A stretch of 33,234 nucleotides of DNA from Beijerinckiaceae bacterium (GCA_947498445.1 CANMLK010000013.1:1-33234); one strand, 5' to 3'. Shown: positions 8,220-17,235, counted from the first letter of the stretch. Program-made: numbers and translations. Notes: generated from the letters alone by a model not told the origin.

Positions 8220-8869
8220 CGCAAGCGATCAGCATCGCGATCTTCACCCGCGCGCCCGTGCCCGGCGTCGCCAAGACGCGGCTGATTCCCGCGCTGGGGG
8301 CGCAAGGCGCGGCGCATTTTCATGCGGCCTTGACCAGACACGCCATCGCGCAGGCTGTGGCGGCAAACCTCGGCCGGGTCGAACTCTGGTGCGCGCCGGA
8401 TGCCGCGCATCCGTTTTTCACAGAATGCGTGAGAGAGTTTGGCGTCGTCTTGAGGGCGCAGCCGCCGGGAGATCTGGGCGCAAAAATGCTGGGTGCGTTC
8501 GAGGCGGCGCAGGTCCCCCTGCTGCTGATGGGCTCAGACTGCCCGGCGATCAGGCCGGGCGATCTCACAGCCTGTGCGCATGCGCTTTCGCAAGGAGTTG
8601 ATGCGGTCTTTTTGCCGGCGGAAGATGGCGGCTATGGCCTTGTCGGCGCAACGCGGCCAATCCCGGCTCTTTTTGAAGATGTGGAGTGGGGCGGCCCTGC
8701 CGTGATGGCGCAGACGCGCGATAAACTGAGAGCGCTGGGCCTGACATGGCGCGAGCCGCGCGTCGTGTGGGATGTCGACCGCCCGGAAGATCATGAGCGC
8801 GTCATGCGCGAAGGCCTTCTCGCAGAACCTTGGCAAGAGCGACTTCCCAACAGCGGCGCGCCGGATTAG
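8216..8869 (+). CDS. TIGR04282/DUF2064 family nucleotidyltransferase-like protein
   Basis: 217 residues with the DUF2064 pattern: FTRAPVPGVAKTRL at 10-23 (an NTP-transferase-like start), LLMGSDCPAI in the middle, AEDGGYGLVGA, and VWDVDRPEDHERV near the C-terminus. Members have a nucleotide-diphospho-sugar transferase fold and are usually paired with the TIGR04283 protein, as here with a 4-base overlap. The pair is labelled arsenosugar biosynthesis in databases by association, but the biochemistry of most members is unproven. It may supply an activated sugar for its partner. Cytoplasmic, with no signal peptide. Followed by an FMN reductase after 86 bases. Confidence 0.8.
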   Translation: MTQAISIAIFTRAPVPGVAKTRLIPALGAQGAAHFHAALTRHAIAQAVAANLGRVELWCAPDAAHPFFTECVREFGVVLRAQPPGDLGAKMLGAFEAAQVPLLLMGSDCPAIRPGDLTACAHALSQGVDAVFLPAEDGGYGLVGATRPIPALFEDVEWGGPAVMAQTRDKLRALGLTWREPRVVWDVDRPEDHERVMREGLLAEPWQERLPNSGAPD

Positions 8870-8882
8870 ACAGAAGCAAGCG

Positions 8883-8898
8883 GCGCGCTTCTGCGCGC
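8883..8898 (+). other. Short GC hairpin after the DUF2064 gene
   Basis: GCGCGC-TTCT-GCGCGC, 13 bases past the stop. No T-run follows, so termination is doubtful. It sits between two plus-strand genes. Confidence 0.3.
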
Positions 8899-8955
8899 AC
8901 TGAAGAATTGCTCCGGCGATAGGAGCCAGACAGGCAGGAAAGGCGACGACCGCAC

Positions 8956-9522
8956 ATGAGCGAACGCAAACCCTTCATCGTCGGAATTGGCGGCACGACC
9001 CGTGAGGGATCGTCCTCGGAGCAGGCTCTTGCGATGGCGCTCGCCTATGCGGCGGCGCAGGGCGCCGAAACGCGGCTCTACGGCGGCATGGACTTGCAGC
9101 TGCCCATGTACGATCCCGACCCCGGCATGATGACCGACGCAGCCAAGGGCTTCATTGACGATTTGCGCCGCGCCGACGGCGTCATCATCGCCTCGCCCTG
9201 TTACCACGGCGGCGTCTCGGGCCTCGTGAAGAACGCCATCGACTACACGGAAGAAATGCGCGCCGACCCGCGGGTTTACTTCGACGGCCGCGCAATTGGC
9301 GCCATCGGCTGCGGCTATGGCTATCAGGGCCCCGGCATGGTGCTGTCGCAGCTCCGCCAGATGGGACACGCGCTGCGCGGCTGGAATGTGCCGCTCGGCG
9401 TCGCCGTCAACTCGGCGGTCGTGAAATTCAGCAAGGGCGAATGTTCCGAGCCCGCCATCGCCAAGCAGATCGAGATCATGGCCGGGCAGGTGGTGAACCA
9501 CGCCCGCCGCTTCATGGCCTGA
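8956..9522 (+). CDS. NAD(P)H-dependent FMN reductase family protein
   Basis: A flavodoxin-fold protein of 188 residues. The FMN phosphate loop is GIGGTTREGSSSEQAL at about 11-26, and the isoalloxazine-side motif is ASPCYHGGVSGLVKNAIDY, both hallmarks of the SsuE/ArsH/azoreductase-like group. It probably reduces FMN or a quinone with NAD(P)H in the cytoplasm. The N-terminal GIGGTTR replaces the more usual GSLR. SD: AGGAAAGG about 11 bases before the ATG. It converges with the aromatic catabolic operon (11 bases between stops), so a joint role with it is possible but would need separate transcription. Not close enough to ArsH to use that name. Confidence 0.88.
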   Translation: MSERKPFIVGIGGTTREGSSSEQALAMALAYAAAQGAETRLYGGMDLQLPMYDPDPGMMTDAAKGFIDDLRRADGVIIASPCYHGGVSGLVKNAIDYTEEMRADPRVYFDGRAIGAIGCGYGYQGPGMVLSQLRQMGHALRGWNVPLGVAVNSAVVKFSKGECSEPAIAKQIEIMAGQVVNHARRFMA

Positions 9523-9533
9523 ACCTCAATGGC

Positions 9534-10235
9534 TCAGGCGGCGGCGTAGCGGCGCGCGCCGTGCGCCAGCGACGCGATCGTCTCGTCTATGGTCTGGACG
9601 TCGCCAAAGACTGTGTAGAAATTCATCAGCGCCGCCGCATGTTCGGCGTCGCTGTACGCGGCGAGCGCATCCGACACCATAACGGTGCGGAAATTCAGCA
9701 TCATGGCGTCGCGCGCCGCGCTTTCGCAGCAGATGTTGGTCGCGGTCCCCGCAATCAGCACGGTGTCAAAGCCCCGCACATGCAGGAAAGCCCCCAGATC
9801 TGACGAGCCCTGGATGAACGCGCTGTAGCGCTTTTTCACCATCTGCACGTCCTCGGATTTCACGTCGAGCATTGGCCATAATTCGTGGCCCTCATGGTCT
9901 TCCGACAGCGCTACATACCGGGCCTTCTGATTTTCGGGGGTCATCAACTCCCGGTTGAGCACTGACCAGTTTTCGCGCGTGTCCGTGGCGCTATTCTTGA
10001 TCCACACCACAATCCCGCCCATGCGTCGCAGCGCGGCGGCGAGCTGGTTGACGCCGGGCACAATCGTGCGCGCCGTGGGCGTCTCGCCGGGGTAGCCCGG
10101 CTTCATGAAATAGTTCTGCATGTCGACAACCAGCAGCGCTGTGCGCGCGCCTGTCAGGACATCGAAGGGGTGTGGGCGGCCTGCACGCGCCGTGACTCTG
10201 GAAACGATCTCCTGCGGCATGGCGAACGGATGCAT
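9534..10235 (-). CDS. Isochorismatase-fold cysteine hydrolase
   Basis: 233 residues with the catalytic triad of the family: Asp in LLVVDMQNYF (about 38), Lys in VKKRYSAF (about 134) and Cys in TNICCESAARDA (about 169), the latter followed by the usual ARDA helix. Members hydrolyse amides such as N-carbamoylsarcosine, nicotinamide, ureidoacrylate or biuret, or the isochorismate ether. The subfamily here is not clear. The ORF track start lies at 10292, but the ATG at 10235 has an excellent AGGAGGAG six bases upstream. Last gene of the oxygenase operon, 100 bases after the amidohydrolase, with an 11-bp hairpin in the gap. An amide-bearing or N-substituted aromatic substrate would explain its presence, but that is inference. 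Confidence 0.9.
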   Translation of the reverse strand: MHPFAMPQEIVSRVTARAGRPHPFDVLTGARTALLVVDMQNYFMKPGYPGETPTARTIVPGVNQLAAALRRMGGIVVWIKNSATDTRENWSVLNRELMTPENQKARYVALSEDHEGHELWPMLDVKSEDVQMVKKRYSAFIQGSSDLGAFLHVRGFDTVLIAGTATNICCESAARDAMMLNFRTVMVSDALAAYSDAEHAAALMNFYTVFGDVQTIDETIASLAHGARRYAAA

Positions 10236-10304
10236 CGGCTTCTCCTCCTCAGAAGGCCGATACAATCTTCGTGCCGGGGATGCGGCGTACACAAGATAAG
10301 TTTT

Positions 10305-10333
10305 GCTAATGCCCCACGGCAGGGGGCATTAGC
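10305..10333 (-). promoter_or_regulatory. Perfect 11-bp inverted repeat between amidohydrolase and cysteine hydrolase
   Basis: GCTAATGCCCC and GGGGCATTAGC are exact complements separated by 7 bases, starting two bases after the amidohydrolase stop. On the minus strand it is followed by AAAAC, not T residues, so it is not a standard terminator. It could be a mRNA-stabilising 3' stem, a processing site or an operator. Confidence 0.6.
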
Positions 10334-10335
10334 GC

Positions 10336-11553
10336 TCAGTCGTAGTCGGGAATTGTCTTCACCGGTTGCGGCGGCAGGTTGAACAACCGCGCCGCGTTGC
10401 CGCCCAGGATGTTGCGCTTCGCTTGCTCCTTCAGGAAGGGCAGGTCGTAGATCACGCCCGGCAGGTCGAAGTCCCAATGGGGATAGTCCGACGACCACAC
10501 AAGCTGCGTTTCCGCCTTGATCATCTTGAAGGTGGCTTCAAGGATCGAGGGGTCGTCGGGCACTTCCATGGGCTGGGATGAGTAGAACATTTCCTGCATA
10601 TATTCGCTGGGCTTGCGTTTCAGCGAGGGGCAGTCCGACGTGCGCATCATGTAGGAATGATCCAGCCGCTGCATGAGGCTGTACGCCCATGTCAGCCCGC
10701 TTTCGATCCACATCACCTTCAGTTTCGGGAAGCGTTCAGGCAGGCCGTTCACGACCCAGTTCGTCATGTGGACCATGTTGAACCACATGAAGCCCAGCGC
10801 ATGCACGCCGATGAAACGATTGGTCAGCTGCAACGCCTGATCGCCCCACGAATAGGCGGCGTGGAACGATATCGGCAGGCCCATCTCCTCGATCAGCCGG
10901 TAGGTCTTCATATAGGCGTTGTCGTGCACCGGCTTGTAGCGCGGCGCCGTCACCATGAAGCCGACGACGCCCTTGCGCCCGCCAAATTCCTTCACCGTCT
11001 GATAGGCGGCTTCCGGATCGTTGAACGGAAGATAAAGCATCGAGATGATGCGTTTTTCCTCATTCAGGATGCGCTCGCAGAGCCAGCGATTGTACGCTTG
11101 CGCCAGCGCCGATTCGATTTCGGGCTGCGGATGCATGCCCAAAAACAGCATGGGCGTGGGAAACAGACAGGCGTAATCGACGCCCATCGCGTCCATCCAG
11201 CGCAGCGTCGTCGTGATGTCGCGATGCTTGTCGTCGGGCGTCTTCTCATTCTTGCGCAGCCAGTGGCGCGTAATGCGTCCGCTGATATCCTGATAACCAA
11301 CCTGCCCGCCCAGAAAATTCGCGCGCCCGCCCCGGCTGAAAGATTCAAGCGCGTTGCGGCGCAGCACCGGGCTGTCGATATAGCCAAACACGTCGCGATA
11401 GTGCTCGCTCTCGTAATGGTGAGCGTCAACGTCGACGATGAGGAAGTCCTGATAATTGCGGGCGCGCGCCTGTTTGGCCGCGTTCTTCAGATGCTCGCCT
11501 GAATCATAGGAGTCGAATCGCAGGCTGCGCACTTCGTTGTTGGTCGCGTCCAT
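10336..11553 (-). CDS. Amidohydrolase-2 family metal-dependent enzyme
   Basis: A 405-residue TIM-barrel protein of the ACMSD / gamma-resorcylate decarboxylase superfamily. The first metal site is VDVDAHHYE at 40-48, a variant of the usual DxHxH. A barrel histidine follows in SFHAAYSWGD (about 231), and the late catalytic aspartate in WSSDYPHWDFD (about 356), with MWIESGLTW on the preceding strand. Relatives decarboxylate hydroxylated aromatic acids or hydrolyse C-C or C-N bonds. It lies 10 bases downstream of the Rieske ferredoxin in the oxygenase operon, so it very likely acts on the ring-hydroxylated product. SD AGGGGCGGAG is adjacent to the ATG. Decarboxylase versus hydrolase cannot be settled here. 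Confidence 0.87.
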   Translation of the reverse strand: MDATNNEVRSLRFDSYDSGEHLKNAAKQARARNYQDFLIVDVDAHHYESEHYRDVFGYIDSPVLRRNALESFSRGGRANFLGGQVGYQDISGRITRHWLRKNEKTPDDKHRDITTTLRWMDAMGVDYACLFPTPMLFLGMHPQPEIESALAQAYNRWLCERILNEEKRIISMLYLPFNDPEAAYQTVKEFGGRKGVVGFMVTAPRYKPVHDNAYMKTYRLIEEMGLPISFHAAYSWGDQALQLTNRFIGVHALGFMWFNMVHMTNWVVNGLPERFPKLKVMWIESGLTWAYSLMQRLDHSYMMRTSDCPSLKRKPSEYMQEMFYSSQPMEVPDDPSILEATFKMIKAETQLVWSSDYPHWDFDLPGVIYDLPFLKEQAKRNILGGNAARLFNLPPQPVKTIPDYD

Positions 11554-11563
11554 GCTCCGCCCC

Positions 11564-11926
11564 TTACGCTACGAGATAAAGATCGCCGCCGCGCACGACG
11601 GTTTCAAACTTCTTGATCTTCAGTTTTGAATTGCCCGCGCATATGCCGGTTTCAATGTCGAATTCGTAGCCGTGCCACGGGCAGACAAAATGCATGACGT
11701 CGGAGAAGGTCTGGCCCTGATAGGTTTTGTCGTCGGCGATAATGTCCACGACCTTGTTGACGAGGATGCCCTCGCACGCCGGCCCGCCTGAATGGACGCA
11801 ATTGTTGGCGTAGGCGTGAAACGCGCCCTTGTGATTGAAGACGCCGATTTCGCCTTTGGGCGTCCGCACGATACGGCGGTCGCCATCGGTGATGTCGCCA
11901 GCTTTTGCAACAAAGATTTCGGGCAT
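11564..11926 (-). CDS. Rieske [2Fe-2S] ferredoxin with long inter-ligand loop
   Basis: 120 residues, soluble, probably the electron carrier for the oxygenase encoded just upstream. The cluster ligands are CVH (Cys43, His45) and CPWH (Cys82, His85). The gap between the two pairs is 36 residues, about twice the roughly 17 of dioxygenase ferredoxins such as those of biphenyl or naphthalene systems; the extra segment includes LVNKVVDIIADDKTYQG. SD GGGAGGACC lies about 8 bases from the ATG. It follows the beta subunit after about 90 bases and precedes the amidohydrolase by 10. No ferredoxin reductase gene is present in the window, so electrons must come from an unlinked one. The Rieske assignment is firm. 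Confidence 0.92.
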   Translation of the reverse strand: MPEIFVAKAGDITDGDRRIVRTPKGEIGVFNHKGAFHAYANNCVHSGGPACEGILVNKVVDIIADDKTYQGQTFSDVMHFVCPWHGYEFDIETGICAGNSKLKIKKFETVVRGGDLYLVA

Positions 11927-12015
11927 TCTTTGGTCCTCCCAGCGCAGCTCTTTGGCCGCTTGCGGATAGCGCAGTGTGCAGAAAACCCCAGAGCGCTGCT
12001 CCAGGGTATGAAACT

Positions 12016-12522
12016 TTAGAGCACGAAACTCACCGAGCCAAGGCTACCCAGTTCGTGCGCGGCGAGCAGAACGCGGCGCTCCTTGATCTTGAACGAATTA
12101 CCGCTCTTGCGCAGCTGATACTCGTATCTGCCCACGTAAACGAACTCGCGCTGGTAACGGCGATAGCGATAGCAGGAAAAATTCGCCGCAGCTTTTACGA
12201 TATCGCCTTCAACGCCGGTGACGCGCACATTGGTGATGAGGCGGCACAGGCGCGAGCGCGGAAACTCCGCGTGGCAATTGGGGTCAAGCACGCGGATGAT
12301 GCGCTGGCGAATACGCTCGCGGTCATCGGAGATGATGTAGAGCGAGCTCTTGAAGTCACCCTCAAGATCGTCGTTCGCCGGAATGTAATACGTCGCGTCG
12401 TCGGCGAGCAGTTCTTCCCATTCCTTGAGGCGCCAGGCATCAAGCAGCATGGCTTCGTGATAGAGGAAATCCTCAACCTCGGCGCGGGTCACGGACACAT
12501 TGGTCATGGTCGCCGCGCTCAT
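12016..12522 (-). CDS. Aromatic-ring-hydroxylating dioxygenase, beta subunit
   Basis: 168 residues with the NTF2-like fold of dioxygenase small subunits. Characteristic parts are the N-terminal EVEDFLYHEAMLLDAWRLKEWEELLADDATYYIP, the central DDRERIRQRIIRV and the C-terminal FKIKERRVLLAAHEL. It scaffolds the alpha3beta3 hexamer and has no cofactor. Its ATG overlaps the stop of the alpha subunit (ATGA), the usual coupling for stoichiometric subunits; a GGAGAAAAAGC ribosome site sits inside the alpha 3' end. A second Met at residue 6 is possible. Assignment is secure from sequence and position together. Confidence 0.93.
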   Translation of the reverse strand: MSAATMTNVSVTRAEVEDFLYHEAMLLDAWRLKEWEELLADDATYYIPANDDLEGDFKSSLYIISDDRERIRQRIIRVLDPNCHAEFPRSRLCRLITNVRVTGVEGDIVKAAANFSCYRYRRYQREFVYVGRYEYQLRKSGNSFKIKERRVLLAAHELGSLGSVSFVL

Positions 12523-13817
12523 GCTTTTTCTCCGGCTTGCTCTCCGGCCATCATCTTGTCCCAGTGCCGCCAGAACGTGCGCAGGTGATGTTCGTCGCTG
12601 TTGAGCTGCGCGGCTTCGCGGCCCATGCCGCGCGACATTTCGGACCAGCGGTCATCGGTGTAATTCGCAAGACCCTGCTGCACGAGTTCGAGCGCTTCCA
12701 CATCGTCGGGCGTGGCGAAACCGCCGGGGCCGTAAAACGTGAGAAAGGCGTCGAGACGCCGCGCACGCATGCTTTCGGATTCTTCCACCGGGCCCAGCGC
12801 CCATGCGGTGACATGCATCTTGTTCGCGCCATCGGGGAAGAAGGTGCGGATCGTCACCGAAGAGCCGTCATTGATGACGAGGTTGGGGAAGATCACGAGG
12901 TTGCGGTTGGTGTCGCAGATGCGCTTGGCGCGATCGGGACCGACGCGCTCCACCAATTCCTGACGGATGGCGTCCATTTCCGGCTTCGCGTCCTCGCCGT
13001 AGATCGGAATCCACGCGGCGACGGGACGACCGCGGAAGTTGATGTTGTCCGTGGTGAAATGGCCGTTACCAAGATCGATGGCGAGACCGTGCGTCGGCAA
13101 GATGAGCGAGGGATCTTTCGGCGACTCAACCTTCACGCCGGAATTGGCCATGAAGTTCAGCCAGGTCGAATGCGTCGAGGGCAGGTGGTAATCGTCCACG
13201 CTGTTCTCGACCATCAACTTCCAATTGGCGTTGACGTCATATTCCTGCGTGCCGGCGATCACCTGCATCGTGTTGGACGGAGACTGATCGACAACGAGGT
13301 CGATATAATCGGTCGCCGCGCCCAGATATTCGACGAGCGGCTGTGCGTTCGCGTCGAGGTTCATGAACCAGAAGTCGCGATATTGCTCGAAGCGCGCGGG
13401 CGCCTTCAGGCCGAACGTGCTCTGGTCGAACGCGGCGGTGTAGGCCTCGTCGCCGGGCACGCGGGCCATGGAGCCGTCGTTGTTGTAGATCCAGCCGTGA
13501 TAGACGCAGTTGAAGCGGCGGGTGTTGCCCTTGCGCTCGGTGCACACCAGCGCGCCGCGATGGCGACAGGTGTTGAAATGGCAGCGCACCTGGCCCTTGC
13601 CGTCGCGGGCGAAAATCACCGGGCGGCCAGCCACCTTGCGGGTGTGGAAGTCGCCGTTGCGCTTCAGTTCCGAGCCGTGGCCGACGTAAATCCAGCACTT
13701 GGCGAAGATGTTCTTCATCTCGCCGCGCAGAACCTCATCGGACACCAGCGCTTCGCGATCGAGCAGGAAAATGCCCTTTTCGCGATCGTCGACCACGAAG
13801 GATCTCGCTCCCGTCAT
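12519..13817 (-). CDS. Aromatic-ring-hydroxylating dioxygenase, alpha subunit
   Basis: Catalytic subunit that inserts O2 into an aromatic ring. The N-terminal Rieske domain has CRH and CVYHGW pairs (Cys84, His86, Cys104, His107 from this start) 17 residues apart, the normal spacing. The mononuclear iron site is NWKLMVENSVDDYHLPSTH, holding the bridging Asp and both histidines; the third ligand is probably an Asp in FATPDDVEAL. I chose the ATG at 13817 because GAGG lies 6 bases upstream of it, while the ATG at 13829 has no SD. 432 residues. First gene of a five-gene operon (alpha, beta, ferredoxin, amidohydrolase, cysteine hydrolase). The neighbours suggest a carboxylated or amide-bearing aromatic substrate, but the substrate is unknown. 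Confidence 0.95.
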   Translation of the reverse strand: MTGARSFVVDDREKGIFLLDREALVSDEVLRGEMKNIFAKCWIYVGHGSELKRNGDFHTRKVAGRPVIFARDGKGQVRCHFNTCRHRGALVCTERKGNTRRFNCVYHGWIYNNDGSMARVPGDEAYTAAFDQSTFGLKAPARFEQYRDFWFMNLDANAQPLVEYLGAATDYIDLVVDQSPSNTMQVIAGTQEYDVNANWKLMVENSVDDYHLPSTHSTWLNFMANSGVKVESPKDPSLILPTHGLAIDLGNGHFTTDNINFRGRPVAAWIPIYGEDAKPEMDAIRQELVERVGPDRAKRICDTNRNLVIFPNLVINDGSSVTIRTFFPDGANKMHVTAWALGPVEESESMRARRLDAFLTFYGPGGFATPDDVEALELVQQGLANYTDDRWSEMSRGMGREAAQLNSDEHHLRTFWRHWDKMMAGEQAGEKA

Positions 13818-13848
13818 GACAAGCCTCATTGGGTGTGTATTTCGTCTG

Positions 13849-13876
13849 CTTTTAGGCCCTTGGCGCCGGGCGTCAA
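13849..13876 (-). promoter_or_regulatory. Candidate promoter of the oxygenase operon
   Basis: On the minus strand TTGACG, 16 bases, TAAAAG, ending about 30 bases before the alpha-subunit start. It is overlapped by two palindromes (next entry), which fits a regulated promoter. Confidence 0.45.
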
Positions 13877-13890
13877 CCTGAACGGCCTAA
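13852..13890. promoter_or_regulatory. Nested palindromes, likely operator of the oxygenase operon
   Basis: An outer inverted repeat TTAGGCC ... GGCCTAA (13852-13858 and 13884-13890, 25-base spacer) encloses a 17-bp interrupted palindrome TTGnCGCCnGGCGnCAA at 13860-13876. The inner palindrome covers the -35 and spacer of the candidate promoter. The position suits a repressor site; no regulator gene is next to it. Confidence 0.5.
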
Positions 13891-13906
13891 CCGGGGCTCG
13901 CAAACG

Positions 13907-13932
13907 AAAAAGGCGCGCCCATTGGACGCGCC
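13907..13932 (-). terminator. Intrinsic terminator after fumarase
   Basis: On the minus strand GGCGCGTCC-AAT-GGGCGCGCC forms a 9-bp stem with one G.U pair, followed by five T residues, 24 bases past the fumarase stop. It insulates the oxygenase operon from fumarase readthrough. Confidence 0.85.
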
Positions 13933-13956
13933 CACTCGACTTACCAGGGACGCAAA

Positions 13957-15573
<1,617 letters not shown>

Positions 15574-15660
15574 GATGTCAGCCTGTTCATCCTGTGCGCG
15601 CCGCGTTCTAGGCCGTCCCCTCGCGATTGAGAAGGCCGACTTTGGAAATCGTGGCCTCGA

Positions 15661-15690
15661 TTGACCTCTTCGCGCGGGCGCCGCTCAATA
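15661..15690 (+). promoter_or_regulatory. Candidate glk promoter
   Basis: TTGACC, 18 bases, TCAATA, about 85 bases upstream of the glucokinase start in the fumarase/glk divergent region. Pattern-only call. Confidence 0.35.
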
Positions 15691-15775
15691 TAGCAACGAT
15701 TCTTCGTCAAGCTTCGCCAAGCGGTTCGCAAACCATATTCGAGGCTTTTCCAAGCCGGCTGTAAGAGGCAACCTG

Positions 15776-16768
15776 TTGATTTTCCAGCATCCTGCGCTGT
15801 TATGCGACATCGGGGGCACCAATGCGCGCTTCGCGATGTCCCATGCGCCCGGGCAACGGCCCGTTCCCGTATCGGTCAGCAAGACGGCTGCAAACGATAA
15901 ATTTCTCGATCTCGCCCGCGACGTGATCCGCTCCGCCCCGGAAGCGCCTCGGTCCATGCTGGTCTGCGCGGCGGGACCGATGGCGGGGCGCTCAATTCAG
16001 CTGACGAACGCTTACTGGCTGATCGATGGCCCGGAGCTCGCGCGCGAACTCGGTCTCACGCAGGGCCTGCTCTTCAACGATTTTGAAGCGATGGCTTACG
16101 CGCTGGCCTCCCTGACGTCTGTAGACGTGCGCCAAATCGGCCCCCTGCCGTGGACGCACGGCGGATTGCAGGTCGTGCTCGGCCCCGGCACGGGCCTTGG
16201 CGTTGCGGCCCTGGCGCAGATTGACGGCCGCTACGCGGCGCTGCCCACCGAGGCCGGGCATATCGACGCCGGGCCGGTGGGGCCGGAGGAGGAAGCGCTC
16301 TGGCCGCATATCGCCCGCGTCCATGGCCGCATCACGGCTGAATGCCTTCTGTCGGGCCCCGGACTGGCGCGGCTTCACGCTGCGCGCCGGGCCATGCTCG
16401 GCCTCCCTCCGCAGGACCTGACGCCCGCGCAGATCACGCAGGCGGGGCTGGCCGGCCCCGGCGGTGAGCGTGACGCGCTGGCTCTGTTCTGGCGGATCGC
16501 GGCGCGCATCGCGGGCGATATGGCGATCACCTTTCTGGCGCGCGGCGGGGTGACGCTTGCTGGCGGCGTGCTGCCGCGTCTTGAGCCGCTTCTCAATGAG
16601 GCGGATTTTCGCGCAGCCTTCGAAAGCAAGGCGCCCATGGACGCGCTTGCGCGCACTATACCGACACGGCTTGTGACGTCCGGTTTTGCCGTTCTGTCCG
16701 GTATGGCGGCCGTCGCCTCCGCGCCCGAGCGCTTCGCGATTGATTACGTCAACCGGTTGTGGGTTTGA
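15776..16768 (+). CDS. glk: Glucokinase
   Basis: ATP-dependent glucose 6-kinase of the ASKHA fold, cytoplasmic, 330 residues. The N-terminal ATP-phosphate loop is LLCDIGGTNARFA (8-20). The sugar-binding and catalytic region is LFNDFEAMAYAL, with the catalytic Asp. Phosphate 2 is VLGPGTGLGVA, and TEAGHIDAGP is the glucose-binding motif of the Glk group. LAGGVLPRL near the C-terminus is the adenosine loop. The start is TTG, supported by AAGAGG seven bases upstream; no ATG fits the family start. It converges with ptsN with 2 bases between stops, so neither has a private terminator. Confidence 0.92.
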   Translation: MIFQHPALLCDIGGTNARFAMSHAPGQRPVPVSVSKTAANDKFLDLARDVIRSAPEAPRSMLVCAAGPMAGRSIQLTNAYWLIDGPELARELGLTQGLLFNDFEAMAYALASLTSVDVRQIGPLPWTHGGLQVVLGPGTGLGVAALAQIDGRYAALPTEAGHIDAGPVGPEEEALWPHIARVHGRITAECLLSGPGLARLHAARRAMLGLPPQDLTPAQITQAGLAGPGGERDALALFWRIAARIAGDMAITFLARGGVTLAGGVLPRLEPLLNEADFRAAFESKAPMDALARTIPTRLVTSGFAVLSGMAAVASAPERFAIDYVNRLWV

Positions 16769-16770
16769 GT

Positions 16771-17235
16771 TTAAGCTGCGTGATGCGCGGGGTTCTGCGT
16801 CAACAGCAGAAAAAGGCCTGACGCATCCTTGGTCGCGCGCAACCGCGCGGTAAGTGAGGGATCGCGCAACGAACGCGCCACGCGTGACAACGCCTTCAGG
16901 TGATCTGCTCCCGCCGATTTGGGCGCCAGCAAAAGAAAAATCAAATCCACGGGCTCGCCGTCCAGCGCTTCATAATCGATGGGGCGCTCGAGACGCGCAA
17001 ATACGCCGAGCATGCGCTCAACGCGCGGCAGCTTGCCATGGGGAATGGCGATGCCGCCGCCCACGCCCGTTGAACCGAGACGTTCGCGCTGGAGCAATGC
17101 ATCGAAGATTTCGCGTGCGGGAATCCCCGCAACGGCGCTGGCGCGTTCGCTGAGTTCTTGCAACGCTTGCTTCTTGGAAGGCGCCTTCAGCGAAGCGATG
17201 ATCGCGTCACTGTCTATCAAATCATGAAGCGACAT
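16771..17235 (-). CDS. ptsN: PTS IIA-like nitrogen-regulatory protein EIIA-Ntr
   Basis: Phosphoacceptor of the nitrogen PTS, which signals nitrogen and potassium status rather than moving sugar. 154 residues of the mannitol/fructose IIA domain. The phosphorylated histidine is His66 in GGGIAIPHGKL, and LIFLLLAPKSAGADHLKALSRVAR matches the family's central region. It follows hpf by 36 bases and closes the lpt-rpoN-hpf-ptsN block, the arrangement usual in rhizobia, where EIIA-Ntr also affects sigma-54-linked metabolism. The ribosome site before the ATG is weak (GGTGACTC). Confidence 0.96.
   Translation of the reverse strand: MSLHDLIDSDAIIASLKAPSKKQALQELSERASAVAGIPAREIFDALLQRERLGSTGVGGGIAIPHGKLPRVERMLGVFARLERPIDYEALDGEPVDLIFLLLAPKSAGADHLKALSRVARSLRDPSLTARLRATKDASGLFLLLTQNPAHHAA

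Noticed and set aside
8883-8898. Intrinsic terminator after the DUF2064 gene
   Set aside because: Six-base-pair stem only and no T-run; kept as a low-confidence hairpin, not called a terminator.
10657-11502. 281-residue plus-strand ORF
   Set aside because: Antisense to the amidohydrolase, composition His/Arg-rich; shadow.
16769-16770. Terminator between glk and ptsN
   Set aside because: Only 2 bases separate the convergent stops and no hairpin with a T-run is seen.
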